NCBI RefSeq assembly: GCF_020025155.1
Contig: NZ_CP073751.1
Coordinates: 558,001-622,000 of the forward strand
Origin: Halopseudomonas nanhaiensis
Lineage (GTDB): Bacteria; Pseudomonadota; Gammaproteobacteria; Pseudomonadales; Pseudomonadaceae
DNA: 64,000 bases
Direction: 5' to 3'
The notes under the pieces are model-generated. The model ran no database searches, was not told where the DNA came from, and worked only from the letters and a program-made list of their open reading frames with translations. The position numbers were made by a program, and so were the translations under genes. Shown here piece by piece: positions 1 through 9,762 of this stretch (position 1 is its first letter; every line of letters begins with the position of its first letter).

Positions 1-1
1 C

Positions 2-748
2 TGGTACGGCCTGATGTACCTGATCGGGATTGGCGGAGCCTGGTGGCTGGCCGGTCGCCGTCTGGAGCAGTTCGATCCGACATGGTCCAGAGAAAAGCTG
101 TCGGACCTGGTGTTCTGGGTCGCGCTGGGTGTCATTGCTGGCGGGCGGTTGGGCTACGTGCTGTTTTATGACCTGCCGGCTTACATCAATGATCCGAGCC
201 TGGTTCTGCAGATATGGCGCGGGGGCATGTCCTTCCATGGCGGGTTGATCGGCGTACTGCTGGCGGTTGGCTGGTTTGCATGGCGCAACAACAAGCGCTT
301 TTTCGATCTGATGGACTTCATTGCACCGTTGGTACCGATCGGCCTGGGCGCTGGCCGTATCGGCAACTTTATCAATGCCGAACTGTGGGGCAAGCCCACA
401 GACGTGCCCTGGGCGATGGTATTCCCGACCGATCCGCTGCAACTGGCGCGACATCCGTCGCAGCTTTACCAGTTTGCGCTGGAGGGGGTTGCCCTGTTCA
501 TCATTCTCTGGCTGTATTCAAGCAAGCCACGCCCAACCATGGCCGTCAGCGGGCTGTTCGGCATCTGCTACGGTACCTTCCGCTTCCTGGTCGAATTCGT
601 CCGCGAGCCGGATGCGCATATCGGCTACCTCGCCTTCGGTTGGCTGACCATGGGCCAGGTACTGTGTATTCCCATGATTCTGATCGGCGCCGGCATGATG
701 GCCTGGGCCTATCGCAACGAGAGTGCAACGCGTGAAACAGTATCTTGA
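2..748 (+). CDS. lgt: Prolipoprotein diacylglyceryl transferase, 5' partial
   Basis: Inner-membrane enzyme that moves diacylglycerol from phosphatidylglycerol to the lipobox cysteine of prelipoproteins, the first step of lipoprotein maturation. The reading frame is open to the window edge, and residues WYGLMYLIG at its start match the family's first membrane helix, so the true start lies upstream. Visible family marks are HGGLIG, the Lgt signature [15 protein letters not shown], and HPSQLYQ. Several hydrophobic helices follow. The 3' end overlaps the start of thyA, and lgt-thyA-folA run as one unit. The assignment is firm; only the N-terminus is missing. Confidence 0.96.
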   Translation, partial: WYGLMYLIGIGGAWWLAGRRLEQFDPTWSREKLSDLVFWVALGVIAGGRLGYVLFYDLPAYINDPSLVLQIWRGGMSFHGGLIGVLLAVGWFAWRNNKRFFDLMDFIAPLVPIGLGAGRIGNFINAELWGKPTDVPWAMVFPTDPLQLARHPSQLYQFALEGVALFIILWLYSSKPRPTMAVSGLFGICYGTFRFLVEFVREPDAHIGYLAFGWLTMGQVLCIPMILIGAGMMAWAYRNESATRETVS

Positions 749-1526
749 TCTGATGCGGCAGGTCCGCGAGAACGGCACCTTCAAGAGCGACCGGACCGGT
801 ACCGGGACCTACAGCGTGTTCGGGCATCAGATGCGCTTCGATCTGGCCGAAGGCTTCCCGCTGGTGACGACCAAGAAATGCCACCTGCGCTCGATCATCA
901 TCGAGCTGCTGTGGTTTCTGCGCGGGGACACCAATATTGCGTATCTGAAGGAAAACGGCGTGTCCATCTGGGACGAATGGGCCGACGAGAACGGTGATCT
1001 CGGGCCTGTCTACGGTTACCAGTGGCGGTCATGGCCGGCGCCGAATGGCGAGTCGATCGATCAGATCGGCAAGCTGGTGCAGATGATTCGCAGCAATCCC
1101 GATTCGCGTCGCCTGATCGTCTCGGCATGGAATCCCGCGCTGGTCGATCAGATGGCGCTGCCACCATGCCATGCCCTGTTTCAGTTCTACGTCGCGGATG
1201 GTCGGCTCAGTTGTCAGCTGTATCAGCGCTCGGCCGATATCTTTCTCGGCGTGCCCTTCAATATCGCCAGCTACGCCCTGCTGACCCTGATGGTCGCGCA
1301 GGTGTGCGATCTGCAGCCGGGCGAATTTATCTGGACCGGGGGGGATTGCCATCTGTATGCCAATCATCTGGAACAGACGGACCTTCAGCTGAGCCGCGAG
1401 CCGTTGCCGCTGCCGACGATGAAGCTCAATCCACAGGTAAAGGATCTTTTCGCCTTCACCTATGAAGACTTCGAACTGGTGGGCTATCAGGCGCACCCGC
1501 ACATCAAGGCGCCGGTCGCGGTATGA
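732..1526 (+). CDS. thyA: Thymidylate synthase
   Basis: Makes dTMP from dUMP using methylene-tetrahydrofolate, which leaves dihydrofolate for the folA product next door. The protein is 264 residues, the same length as the E. coli enzyme. The nucleophile is Cys146 in LPPCHALF, and the dUMP-binding stretch [18 protein letters not shown] is present. I chose the GTG at 732 (reading MKQYLDLM) because it matches the family N-terminus; a GTG three codons upstream is also open. The start lies inside the end of lgt, and the stop overlaps the folA start as ATGA, which suggests translational coupling. Confidence 0.97.
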   Translation: MKQYLDLMRQVRENGTFKSDRTGTGTYSVFGHQMRFDLAEGFPLVTTKKCHLRSIIIELLWFLRGDTNIAYLKENGVSIWDEWADENGDLGPVYGYQWRSWPAPNGESIDQIGKLVQMIRSNPDSRRLIVSAWNPALVDQMALPPCHALFQFYVADGRLSCQLYQRSADIFLGVPFNIASYALLTLMVAQVCDLQPGEFIWTGGDCHLYANHLEQTDLQLSREPLPLPTMKLNPQVKDLFAFTYEDFELVGYQAHPHIKAPVAV

Positions 1527-2047
1527 GTATGATTGCAGCACCCCGGGTGGCGATGATCGCGGCGATGGCGCACAACAGGGTGATCGGTCGCGAGAACCAG
1601 TTGCCGTGGCATCTGCCGGAGGATCTGAAGTACTTTCGCGGCGTGACCTGGGGCAAGCCGATCATCATGGGGCGCAAGACCTTCGATTCGCTGGGTCGGC
1701 CGCTGCCTGGCCGCACCAACATCGTGGTCACCGGGCAGACCCATCTGCAGCTGCCGGGTGCACGGATAGCCGGATCGCCGGACGAGGCGCTGGACATTGC
1801 CTTTGCTCAGGCTGCGCTGGATGCCGTGGACGAAGTCATGGTGATCGGTGGCGCGACCCTGTATGAGCAGCTCATGGCACGAGCTGACCGGCTGTACCTG
1901 ACGCGAGTGGAGATCAGCCCGCCGGGCGATGCATGGTTTCCGGAGTTCGATGAAGGGCAGTGGCGGCTGGTTCAGGAACGCGTAGTGGCGGAAGGCGACG
2001 GCCACCCGGCACACCGCTATCAGGTGCTGGACAGGCTACCGGACTGA
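1523..2047 (+). CDS. folA: Dihydrofolate reductase
   Basis: Reduces dihydrofolate to tetrahydrofolate with NADPH, recycling the product of thymidylate synthase. The 174-residue protein shows the family N-terminal core: the Met20-loop region ([18 protein letters not shown]), with the active-site acid in PEDLKYF, then the NADPH-contacting segments IIMGRKTF and GRPLPGRTN, and the C-terminal [10 protein letters not shown]. Its ATG overlaps the thyA stop by four bases. The 3' end overlaps by 28 bp the end of a convergent gene on the other strand. Confidence 0.96.
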   Translation: MSMIAAPRVAMIAAMAHNRVIGRENQLPWHLPEDLKYFRGVTWGKPIIMGRKTFDSLGRPLPGRTNIVVTGQTHLQLPGARIAGSPDEALDIAFAQAALDAVDEVMVIGGATLYEQLMARADRLYLTRVEISPPGDAWFPEFDEGQWRLVQERVVAEGDGHPAHRYQVLDRLPD

Positions 2048-3732
2048 TCGAGCAGCTCGTCGAGGGGCCGCGGCTTGCCGATCCAGTAGCCCTGGAGGAA
2101 GTCACCGCCCCAGCTCGACAGCTGCTCGGCCGACTGCGCGTTTTCAACGTAATTGGCCGTAACTTGCTTGTCCAGGCTGCGCGCCAGCTTGATCAGATTG
2201 CGCAGGTAGGTGGCATGGTCGGTGTCCTGCTCACTCGTCAGTTCACGTGTGTCGACCTTGATGCCCTTGATGGGTAATCGGGTCAGATATCCTAGGGCGC
2301 CGTATTCTGCGCCGAAGTGATCCAGCCAGATGTCCACGCCCAGGGCGTTGAGCGACTGGCACAACTGGGCGGCCTGCTCTGCGTGCTTGAGCAGGGCGGC
2401 TTCGCGCAATTCCAGCTGAACGACCCCGGGCGGCACCTTGCTCTTGGCCAGAAGTTGTCTGAGCTGATCGGCGAACCGGGGTTGCTTGAGTTCCCGGTCG
2501 CTGAGGTTGATGGACAGTCGGCAGTCGACCCCGGCTGCGCGCCACGACTTGACGGCGGCCAGCGCCTGACTGATTACCCAGTGGCCCATGGGCAGAATCA
2601 ATCCGCTGTGTTCGGCCAGCTTGAGGAAGGCATCGGGAGACAGCAGTCCCAGCTGCGGGTGTTGCCAGCGCAGCAGCGCTTCCCACGAGACGGTATCCCC
2701 GGTTCGGGTATCAACGATAGGCTGGTAGTGCAGACGGAACTGCCCTTCCAGCAGACCATGACGCAGCCCCTGTTCGATATCCAGGTTATGCCGCGTCTGC
2801 GCCTGCTCCTCGGGATTGAAGAAACTGTAGCCATTGCGCCCGTTCGCCTTGGCCCGGTAAAGCGCCTGGTCGCCGTGATGCAGCAGTTCGGTCGCCGAAT
2901 GTCCGTGCTGTGGGTACAGCGCGATGCCGACGCTGGCCGAGATGAGCAGGTGGTGGCCGCTCAGGGTGATCGGTTCGCTCAGTGTATGAATGATCTTGCT
3001 GGCGATGAGCGCGGCATCGTTGGGATCGGCGACGTTGCGCAACAGCGCGACGAATTCGTCTCCGCCGATACGCGCAATCAGGTCATCCTGGCGCATGGTC
3101 CGCCGCAGGCGGTTGGCGATGACGGCCAGCAGCAGATCACCCAGGCCATGGCCGAAGCTGTCATTGATCTGCTTGAAGTAATCGAGGTCGATGTAGAGCA
3201 GGGCGAAAGCGGAGGCGCTGCGTTTGCCCTGGATCAGCAGGCGGTCAAGCTCTTCTTCCAGTCGTGCCCGATTGCCCAGGCCGGTGAGAGGGTCCTGCTT
3301 GGCCTGACGTTCGAGCTTGCTGCCGCTGTCGCGCCGCAGCTGACCGTGCAGCAGGGCACGGTCGACCTGGTCGGCATCGATGCTCGTTCGCACCAGTACA
3401 TCGTCTGCGCCCTGTTCGATGGCACGGCTGTCACCCTGAGCATCACCGCCTTCGCTGATGAGAATACACAGGGTATCCACCGCCACTCGGCGGATGTCCT
3501 GCAAGAGGCTCAGGTCGTTGGGCAGCAGACAGGCAAAAAACACGTTCTGCCCCGCCCGGTGTACCGCCTCGCGGGGCTGAGTGCAGATGTCTACCTCGAA
3601 GGAGGCGAGCGCGGGCTGCCGAAACAGGGAGAGCATGTGCTCTCGCTTGTTCGGGTCGGCTTCTACCAGCAGCAGTTTGCGTGCGGTTGTGCCCATTACG
3701 TCCGTGCCTAGCGAGGAGTGAAACGCGTCCAT
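2020..3732 (-). CDS. GGDEF/EAL protein with a receiver-like N-terminus
   Basis: Likely cyclic-di-GMP enzyme of 570 residues. Residues 17-130 resemble a response-regulator receiver, but the usual phospho-acceptor Asp is not recognisable (the strand reads FFACLLPND), so classical phosphorylation is doubtful. GGDEF is intact at 223-227 with an inhibitory I-site RQDD at 214-217, which supports diguanylate cyclase activity. The EAL domain has EAL at 351-353 and INLS near 408, but the metal-binding DDFG is DHFG at 471-474, so phosphodiesterase activity may be lost. ATG 3732 is used; an internal ATG at 3696 (MGTTARKLLL) is a possible alternative start. Single gene, convergent with folA. Confidence 0.9.
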   Translation of the reverse strand: MDAFHSSLGTDVMGTTARKLLLVEADPNKREHMLSLFRQPALASFEVDICTQPREAVHRAGQNVFFACLLPNDLSLLQDIRRVAVDTLCILISEGGDAQGDSRAIEQGADDVLVRTSIDADQVDRALLHGQLRRDSGSKLERQAKQDPLTGLGNRARLEEELDRLLIQGKRSASAFALLYIDLDYFKQINDSFGHGLGDLLLAVIANRLRRTMRQDDLIARIGGDEFVALLRNVADPNDAALIASKIIHTLSEPITLSGHHLLISASVGIALYPQHGHSATELLHHGDQALYRAKANGRNGYSFFNPEEQAQTRHNLDIEQGLRHGLLEGQFRLHYQPIVDTRTGDTVSWEALLRWQHPQLGLLSPDAFLKLAEHSGLILPMGHWVISQALAAVKSWRAAGVDCRLSINLSDRELKQPRFADQLRQLLAKSKVPPGVVQLELREAALLKHAEQAAQLCQSLNALGVDIWLDHFGAEYGALGYLTRLPIKGIKVDTRELTSEQDTDHATYLRNLIKLARSLDKQVTANYVENAQSAEQLSSWGGDFLQGYWIGKPRPLDELLDQSGSLSST

Positions 3733-3939
3733 GATCGCGTTATGACCTCATTATGTTAGCTCGTTCACATTCCACTGACAGTACTTTTGACCGATCAGTG
3801 GTAATTAATGCGGACAGGTGGTAGGGCTGGAGCCCTCTAATGGCGGGGTTTTGACGGTTCATCGGCGGGTTTTGCGCTGATGCCGGATTGCTGGCGCGAA
3901 CTGGTGGCCCTGGCGGGCACGATGATCATGGCTTGATGA

Positions 3940-3973
3940 CGCAGCGACGTCTCCGGGCGGGGACGTCGCTGCG
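3940..3973 (-). terminator. Hairpin downstream of ilvD
   Basis: A perfect 12-bp inverted repeat (CGCAGCGACGTC and its complement) with a 10-base loop lies 9 bases past the ilvD stop. There is no T-tract, so it could be an mRNA 3' stabilising hairpin or a weak terminator. The rest of the 249-bp gap up to the GGDEF/EAL gene start shows no convincing gene. Confidence 0.45.
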
Positions 3974-3981
3974 ACGAGCGC

Positions 3982-5820
3982 TCAGCCGTCGAGCATCGCC
4001 TTGTCGCGCACGGCGCCCTTGTCGGCACTGGTAGCCAGCAACGCATAGGCCTTCAACGCCGTGGTGACCTTGCGCGGCCTGGCTTCGACCGGCTTCCATC
4101 CCTTGCGATCCTGCTCGGTGCGGCGGTCGGCCAGCTCCTCGTCGCTCACCAGCAGATTGATGCTGCGGTTGGGTATGTCGATCAGAACCTTGTCGCCGTC
4201 GCGGACCAGGCCGATGGCGCCGCCGGCCGCGGCTTCAGGGGAAGCGTGACCTATCGACAGGCCCGATGTGCCCCCCGAGAAGCGGCCGTCGGTGAGCAGG
4301 GCGCAGTCCTTTCCCAGTCCCTTGGACTTGAGATACGAGGTCGGATACAGCATTTCCTGCATGCCCGGTCCGCCCTTGGGGCCTTCGTAGCGGATGATAA
4401 CGATGTCGCCGGGCTTCACCTCGTCGGCGAGGATGCCCTTTACCGCGCTGTCCTGACTCTCGAAGATTTTCGCGTTGCCCTCGAAGACATGGATCGACTC
4501 GTCGACCCCGGCGGTCTTCACCACGCAGCCATCCAGCGCGATGTTGCCGTACAGTACGGCGAGCCCACCTTCGGCCGAATAGGCATTTTCCACGCTGCGA
4601 ATGCAGCCGTTGGCGCGGTCATCATCCAGCGTGTCCCAGCGGGTCGACTGGCTGAAGGCAGTCTGCGTCGGAATGCCGGCCGGTCCGGCCCTGAAGAAGG
4701 TGTGCACCTGCTCATCATCGGTCTGGGTAATGTCCCAGCGCGCGATTGCTTCTTCCATGCTCGGGCTGTGGACGGTGGAGACGTCGGTATGCAGCAGGCC
4801 ACCGCGCGCCAGTTCACCGAGAATGCCGAACACGCCCCCGGCGCGGTGCACGTCCTCCATGTGGTACTTCTGAATGTTCGGGGCCACCTTGCACAGCTGC
4901 GGAACCTTGCGCGATAGCCGGTCGATATCCCGCAGATCGAACGGAATCTCGGCTTCCTGTGCTGCGGCAAGCAGGTGCAGGATGGTGTTGGTGGAGCCGC
5001 CCATGGCGATGTCCAGCGTCATGGCGTTTTCGAACGCCTTGAAATTGGCCACATTGCGAGGCAGGACGCTTTCGTCTCCGTCGCCATAGTAGCGCTTGCA
5101 AAGCTCCACCGCGGTACGACCGGCACGCAGGAACAGCTGCTCGCGGTCCGAATGCGTGGCGAGAGTCGAACCGTTGCCCGGCAGCGACAGGCCCAGGGCT
5201 TCGGTCAGGCAGTTCATCGAGTTGGCCGTGAACATCCCGGAGCAGCTGCCGCAGGTCGGGCAGGCGCTGCGCTCGTATTCGGCAACCTTCTCATCGCTGG
5301 CGCTTTCGTCGGCGGCGATCACCATCGCATCCACCAGATCCAGGCCGTGGCTCGCCAGTTTGGTCTTGCCGGCTTCCATCGGGCCGCCGGAAACGAATAC
5401 CACCGGGATGTTCAGGCGCAGCGCGGCCATCAGCATGCCGGGGGTGATCTTGTCGCAGTTGGAGATACAGACGATGGCGTCGGCACAATGCGCGTTGACC
5501 ATGTACTCGACCGAGTCCGCGATGATTTCGCGCGAGGGCAGGGAATACAGCATGCCGTCGTGCCCCATGGCGATGCCATCGTCCACGGCGATGGTGTTGA
5601 ATTCCTTGGCAACGCCGCCGGCGCGTTCGATTTCCCGAGCCACCAGTTGCCCCAGGTCCTTCAGATGGACGTGACCGGGCACGAACTGCGTGAAGGAGTT
5701 TGCGATCGCGATGATGGGTTTCTTGAAGTCCTCGTCTTTCATGCCGGTGGCGCGCCACAGCGCACGCGCGCCGGCCATGTTGCGGCCGAAGGTCGAGGTT
5801 TTCGAGCGATAATCAGGCAT
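3982..5820 (-). CDS. ilvD: Dihydroxy-acid dehydratase
   Basis: Iron-sulfur enzyme converting 2,3-dihydroxy-3-methylbutanoate and -pentanoate to the 2-keto acids in valine, isoleucine and leucine synthesis. At 612 residues it is full length and begins with the family sequence [19 protein letters not shown]. Cluster and active-site regions are visible: [30 protein letters not shown], and the C-terminal [19 protein letters not shown]. It stands alone, divergent from the yghU-like gene across 147 bp. No leader peptide or attenuator was seen in that gap. Confidence 0.97.
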   Translation of the reverse strand: MPDYRSKTSTFGRNMAGARALWRATGMKDEDFKKPIIAIANSFTQFVPGHVHLKDLGQLVAREIERAGGVAKEFNTIAVDDGIAMGHDGMLYSLPSREIIADSVEYMVNAHCADAIVCISNCDKITPGMLMAALRLNIPVVFVSGGPMEAGKTKLASHGLDLVDAMVIAADESASDEKVAEYERSACPTCGSCSGMFTANSMNCLTEALGLSLPGNGSTLATHSDREQLFLRAGRTAVELCKRYYGDGDESVLPRNVANFKAFENAMTLDIAMGGSTNTILHLLAAAQEAEIPFDLRDIDRLSRKVPQLCKVAPNIQKYHMEDVHRAGGVFGILGELARGGLLHTDVSTVHSPSMEEAIARWDITQTDDEQVHTFFRAGPAGIPTQTAFSQSTRWDTLDDDRANGCIRSVENAYSAEGGLAVLYGNIALDGCVVKTAGVDESIHVFEGNAKIFESQDSAVKGILADEVKPGDIVIIRYEGPKGGPGMQEMLYPTSYLKSKGLGKDCALLTDGRFSGGTSGLSIGHASPEAAAGGAIGLVRDGDKVLIDIPNRSINLLVSDEELADRRTEQDRKGWKPVEARPRKVTTALKAYALLATSADKGAVRDKAMLDG

Positions 5821-5967
5821 CTGGGGTGGTCTCGTTATGCGTTGCTAGCCGGCTAGCATATCAAGTTTGCTTCAGACCTCACAGGCGGGCTCATCAGGTG
5901 CCGGCCCTGCATAGCGCTCCCATCGGCTATCCTCTTTCGGTCAACCTGTTACGTCAGTGGAGTACGT

Positions 5968-6840
5968 ATGACCGATTCGACCTACACGCCGCCGAAGGTC
6001 TGGACCTGGGACAAGGCCAGCGGTGGCCAGTTTGCCAACATCAACCGTCCCGTTGCGGGGCCGACGCATGACAAGACGTTGCCGCGCGGCAAGCATCCCC
6101 TGCAGCTGTACTCGCTGGCCACGCCCAACGGCGTCAAGGTCACCATCCTGCTTGAAGAGCTGCTCGCCAGGGGCTTCGATGGAGCGGAATATGACGCCTA
6201 CCTGATCCGCATTGGCGAGGGCGATCAGTTTGGCAGCGGTTTCGTCGAGCTCAATCCGAACTCCAAGATTCCGGTACTGCTTGATCAGAGCGTCGAGCCC
6301 GCACAGCGCGTCTTCGAGTCTGGCTCGATCCTGCTCTATCTGGCGGAAAAATTCGGTGCGTTCATTCCGCAGGGCGTGGCCGGGCGAACCGAGTGCCTGA
6401 ACTGGCTGTTCTGGCAGATGGGCAGCGCGCCGATGCTCGGTGGTGGCTTCGGGCATTTCTACGCCTATGCGCCGGAGAAGTACGAGTACCCGATTAACCG
6501 CTACGCGATGGAGGTCAAGCGACAGCTCGATGTGCTTGATCGACAGCTTGCAGATCACGCGTTCATCGCTGGCGACGAATACAGCATCGCTGATATGGCC
6601 ATCTGGCCCTGGTATGCAGGGGTGGCTACCAACCAGGTGTACGGCGCAGCCGAGTTCCTGCAGACCCACACCTACCGGAATCTGCTGCGCTGGGCTGAGG
6701 AGATCGGCGAGCGGCCGGCGGTGAAGCGCGGTCGGATGGTCAATCGGACCTGGGGTGATCCTTCGGAGCAGTTGGCCGAACGGCACGACGCCAGCGATTT
6801 CGACCTCCGCACGGCGGACAAGCTCGACAAGCGGAGCTGA
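5968..6840 (+). CDS. yghU: YghU-type glutathione S-transferase
   Basis: A 290-residue glutathione transferase of the Nu-class (YghU/YfcG) type, cytosolic, associated in that family with disulfide-bond reductase and peroxidase activity using glutathione. The N-terminal extension before the thioredoxin fold (TYTPPKVWTWDKASGGQFANIN) is characteristic of YghU. The thioredoxin-like domain follows from about residue 45 (LYSLATPNGVKV, then NPNSKIPVL and ESGSILLYLAEK), and the helical domain carries IADMAIWPW. The ATG has a GGAG ribosome site seven bases upstream. Convergent with argA. Its physiological substrate is not evident. Confidence 0.9.
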   Translation: MTDSTYTPPKVWTWDKASGGQFANINRPVAGPTHDKTLPRGKHPLQLYSLATPNGVKVTILLEELLARGFDGAEYDAYLIRIGEGDQFGSGFVELNPNSKIPVLLDQSVEPAQRVFESGSILLYLAEKFGAFIPQGVAGRTECLNWLFWQMGSAPMLGGGFGHFYAYAPEKYEYPINRYAMEVKRQLDVLDRQLADHAFIAGDEYSIADMAIWPWYAGVATNQVYGAAEFLQTHTYRNLLRWAEEIGERPAVKRGRMVNRTWGDPSEQLAERHDASDFDLRTADKLDKRS

Positions 6841-6872
6841 AGCCCGGCTGCCGGGCCAGCTCGTCCGGCGCG

Positions 6873-8159
6873 CTACAGGGCCTTCTCGAAGACCTTGGAA
6901 TTGCGCTGATAGTTGTACAGCTGCGCCCGTTTGGCCGGCAAACGCTCGACCGAGCTGGGCACGAAGCCGCGTTCGCGGAACCAGTGGGCGGTGCGCGTGG
7001 TGAGCACGAACAGCGTGTCGATCTTCATCGTGCGCGCCTGCGCCTCGATGTGCTCGAGCAACTGGTCGCCGCGCTTGCCGTGCCGATAGTTCGGGTCGAT
7101 AGCCACACAGGCGAGCTCGGCTGAGGTGGACTCTTCCAAGGGGTACAGCGCAGCGCAGCCGATGATCATCCCGTCGCGTTCGATGATGGTGAACTGGCCG
7201 ATCTCGCGTTCAAGCACTTCCCGAGACCGACGCACCAGAATGCCTGCTTCCTCGAGCGGCCGAAGCAGCTCGAGCAGCCCGCCGACATCTTCGATGGTTG
7301 CCGTGCGGATGTGCTCGAACTGTTCCTGGGTGACCAGGGTGCCACCGCCGTCGCGGGTAAACAGCTCGGTCAGCAGCGCACCGTCATCGGCGAAGCTGAC
7401 GATATGGCTGCGCCGTAGCCCCGAATTGCAGGCCTTGCAGGCGGCCGCGAGCAGTGTGCCGGGCAGGCTGTTGCCGAGCCTGGCCAGAATCGGTAGCGCC
7501 CGGGTCGGCTTGAGCTCGCGCAGCAGGTTGCCCTGATCGTCGAAGATGCCGGTGTCGGGCCCGAACAGGATCAGCTTGTCTGCCTCCAGCGAGCTGGCAG
7601 CACTGGTGGCAACGTCTTCACAGGCAAGATTGAATACCTCGCCCGTCGGTGAGTAGCCGATGGATGACAAAAGCACGATGGACTCTTCGTCCAGGTGCCG
7701 GTTGATCGCCTTGCGATCGATGCGCCGCACCTCGCCGGTGTGGTGGAAGTCCACCCCGTCGACCACGCCGATCGGTTTGGCCGTCACGAAATTGCCGCTG
7801 ACCACGCGTAGTCTCGGCCCCTGACCAGAGGCTACGCACAGCGCCGCCTCGATGGCGATACGCAGGCTGCCCACGGCGTCCATGACCGAAGCCAGGGTAT
7901 CGCTGTCAGTGATCCGCAAATCGTTGTGATAACGCGAGGCGACGCCGCGTGCGGTCTGGCGCTCTTCGATCTGCGGACGCGAACCATGCACCAGCACAAG
8001 CCGCACGCCCAGGCTGTTGAGCAGCATGATGTCGTGGACGATGTTGATGAAGTTGGGATGAGCCAGCGCCTCCCCGGGCAGCAACACGACGAAGGTGGTG
8101 TCTCGATGCGTGTTGATGTACGGCGTTGAATGACGAAACCAGTTGACGTAGTCGGACAT
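6873..8159 (-). CDS. argA: N-acetylglutamate synthase
   Basis: First step of arginine synthesis: acetylates glutamate with acetyl-CoA. The protein is 428 residues, an amino-acid-kinase-like domain (LVLVHGSRPQIEER near residue 55) that usually binds arginine as feedback inhibitor, followed by a GNAT acetyltransferase domain (IGCAALYP, ACVAIDPNYRHGKRGDQLLEHIE). I placed the start at MSDYVNWFRHSTPYIN, the family N-terminus; the frame stays open further upstream, but that stretch is unlike ArgA and overlaps the amn promoter region. argE lies nearby on the same strand, with amn facing the other way between them. Confidence 0.95.
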   Translation of the reverse strand: MSDYVNWFRHSTPYINTHRDTTFVVLLPGEALAHPNFINIVHDIMLLNSLGVRLVLVHGSRPQIEERQTARGVASRYHNDLRITDSDTLASVMDAVGSLRIAIEAALCVASGQGPRLRVVSGNFVTAKPIGVVDGVDFHHTGEVRRIDRKAINRHLDEESIVLLSSIGYSPTGEVFNLACEDVATSAASSLEADKLILFGPDTGIFDDQGNLLRELKPTRALPILARLGNSLPGTLLAAACKACNSGLRRSHIVSFADDGALLTELFTRDGGGTLVTQEQFEHIRTATIEDVGGLLELLRPLEEAGILVRRSREVLEREIGQFTIIERDGMIIGCAALYPLEESTSAELACVAIDPNYRHGKRGDQLLEHIEAQARTMKIDTLFVLTTRTAHWFRERGFVPSSVERLPAKRAQLYNYQRNSKVFEKAL

Positions 8160-8283
8160 GGCGCTGTTCCGCAGAAAAGGGCAGTGTAGGGACAATGGTC
8201 GGCCGGCATCAAGCATCGCACGCAATGTAAGCGGGTATGCTATGGGTAACCGATCAACGCCAGTGAAACCGTCGAGAGAGAGA

Positions 8284-9762
8284 ATGCCTGTGAGTGTGCG
8301 GTCCGATTCGTTTGTTGCAGTGAGCACCCCCGAGGAAGCCGTCGACCGCCTGGCGGCCTTGTACGAGCAGGCCACCGCTGCGCTGGGCGATGCGCTGAAG
8401 CAGTATATCCGGGACCGAACCCGTCCCACCGCCGAGCAAACCGCCAGATTTCACTATCCGGAACTGCGGCTGGTTTACGACTGCCCGGGCGAGACGCCGA
8501 CCAGCGTGCGGGCCTACGCCAAGGTACAGGTGCCGGGTACCTACAGCGTCACCGTCACGCAGCCGCAGGCGTTTCGCAAGTATCTGCTCGAGCAGCTGCG
8601 TCCGCTCATGCGCGATTTCACCGTGAAGATCGAGGTCGGCGTAAGCGAGCAGCCGATCCCGTATCCCTACGTGGTAGAAGGAGGCGACGAGCTGGCCGGC
8701 TCCGGTGTCACGGCCGGAGAGCTGGCGCGCATCTTCCCCAGCACGGACCTGGCCGCCGTGACTGACAGCAACGCCGACGGCCTGTTCGACTGGGAAGCGA
8801 TGGACCCGCTGCCCCTGGCGCTGTTCGATGCGGCGCGGGTGGATTTTTCCCTGCGCCGGCTGGTGCATTACACCGGCAGTGACTGGCGGCACATACAGCC
8901 GTGGATCCTGCTGACCAACTACCACCGGTATGTCGACCAGTTCATCCGCCACGGCCTCGATATGCTCACCGAGGCGTCACGCTTCGAGCGGATGATTCTG
9001 CCCGGCAACGTGGTGCTGCGCTGGGGCATGGAGGAGGGCGACATGCAGGCGTTGATCGCCAGCGTGCAGTGGCATCGCTATCAGATGCCCGCCTACCATC
9101 TGCAGGCCGCAGACGGAGACGGCATCACGCTGGTCAACATCGGGGTGGGCCCATCGAACGCCAAGAACATCACCGATCACCTCGCCGTGATGCGTCCGCA
9201 CTGCTGGCTGATGATCGGTCACTGCGGTGGGCTGCGTCAGTCGCAGACGATTGGTGACTACGTGCTGGCGCATGCCTATATGCGCCGGGACGGCATTCTC
9301 GATCGCGTCCTGCCGCCGAACATTCCGCTTCCTGCACTGGCCGAAGTACAACAGGCGTTGCAGGAGGCAGCGGCCAAGGTTACAGGTGATCGGGGCGACG
9401 CGCTCAAGCGTCGTCTGCGCACCGGCACCGTGCTGACCTACGACGACCGCAACTGGGAGCTGCGCTGGGCGCAGGAAAGGCCGCTGATCAACCAGGCGCG
9501 GGCGGTGGCGGTGGATATGGAAAGCGGGACCATTGCTGCGCAGGGCTATCGGTTGCGGGTGCCCTACGGCACGCTCCTGTGCGTGTCAGACAAGCCGCTG
9601 CACAGCGAGATCAAGCTCCCGGGCGCCGCCGGCGCCTTCTACGAACGCGCAGTCACCCAGCACCTGCATATCGGCATCACTGCGCTGGAGCTGCTTCGCA
9701 GCGAACTCGCTTCGCTGCATTCACGCAAGCTGCGCAGCTTCGATGAGCCGCCGTTCCGCTAA
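8284..9762 (+). CDS. amn: AMP nucleosidase
   Basis: Hydrolyses AMP to adenine and ribose 5-phosphate, adjusting adenylate pools. The 492-residue protein aligns by eye with E. coli Amn along its length: AMN N-terminal domain (DFSLRRLVHYTG, ILLTNYHRYVDQF), then the phosphorylase-like catalytic domain with VNIGVGPSNAKNITDHLAV, WLMIGHCGGLR, VAVDMESGTIAAQGYR and the ending LHSRKLRSFDEPPFR. ATG 8284 follows a purine-rich GAGAGAG ribosome site. Its stop overlaps the argE stop by four bases on the other strand. Confidence 0.95.
   Translation: MPVSVRSDSFVAVSTPEEAVDRLAALYEQATAALGDALKQYIRDRTRPTAEQTARFHYPELRLVYDCPGETPTSVRAYAKVQVPGTYSVTVTQPQAFRKYLLEQLRPLMRDFTVKIEVGVSEQPIPYPYVVEGGDELAGSGVTAGELARIFPSTDLAAVTDSNADGLFDWEAMDPLPLALFDAARVDFSLRRLVHYTGSDWRHIQPWILLTNYHRYVDQFIRHGLDMLTEASRFERMILPGNVVLRWGMEEGDMQALIASVQWHRYQMPAYHLQAADGDGITLVNIGVGPSNAKNITDHLAVMRPHCWLMIGHCGGLRQSQTIGDYVLAHAYMRRDGILDRVLPPNIPLPALAEVQQALQEAAAKVTGDRGDALKRRLRTGTVLTYDDRNWELRWAQERPLINQARAVAVDMESGTIAAQGYRLRVPYGTLLCVSDKPLHSEIKLPGAAGAFYERAVTQHLHIGITALELLRSELASLHSRKLRSFDEPPFR

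Noticed and set aside
2317-3711. A 464-codon open frame on the plus strand
   Set aside because: Antisense to the GGDEF/EAL gene, which has clear catalytic motifs.
3837-4046. Possible small gene beside ilvD
   Set aside because: It overlaps the ilvD end, resembles no family and lacks a ribosome site.
6842-6856. Small hairpin between yghU and argA
   Set aside because: Only a short stem with a three-base loop and no T-tract; too weak to call a terminator.
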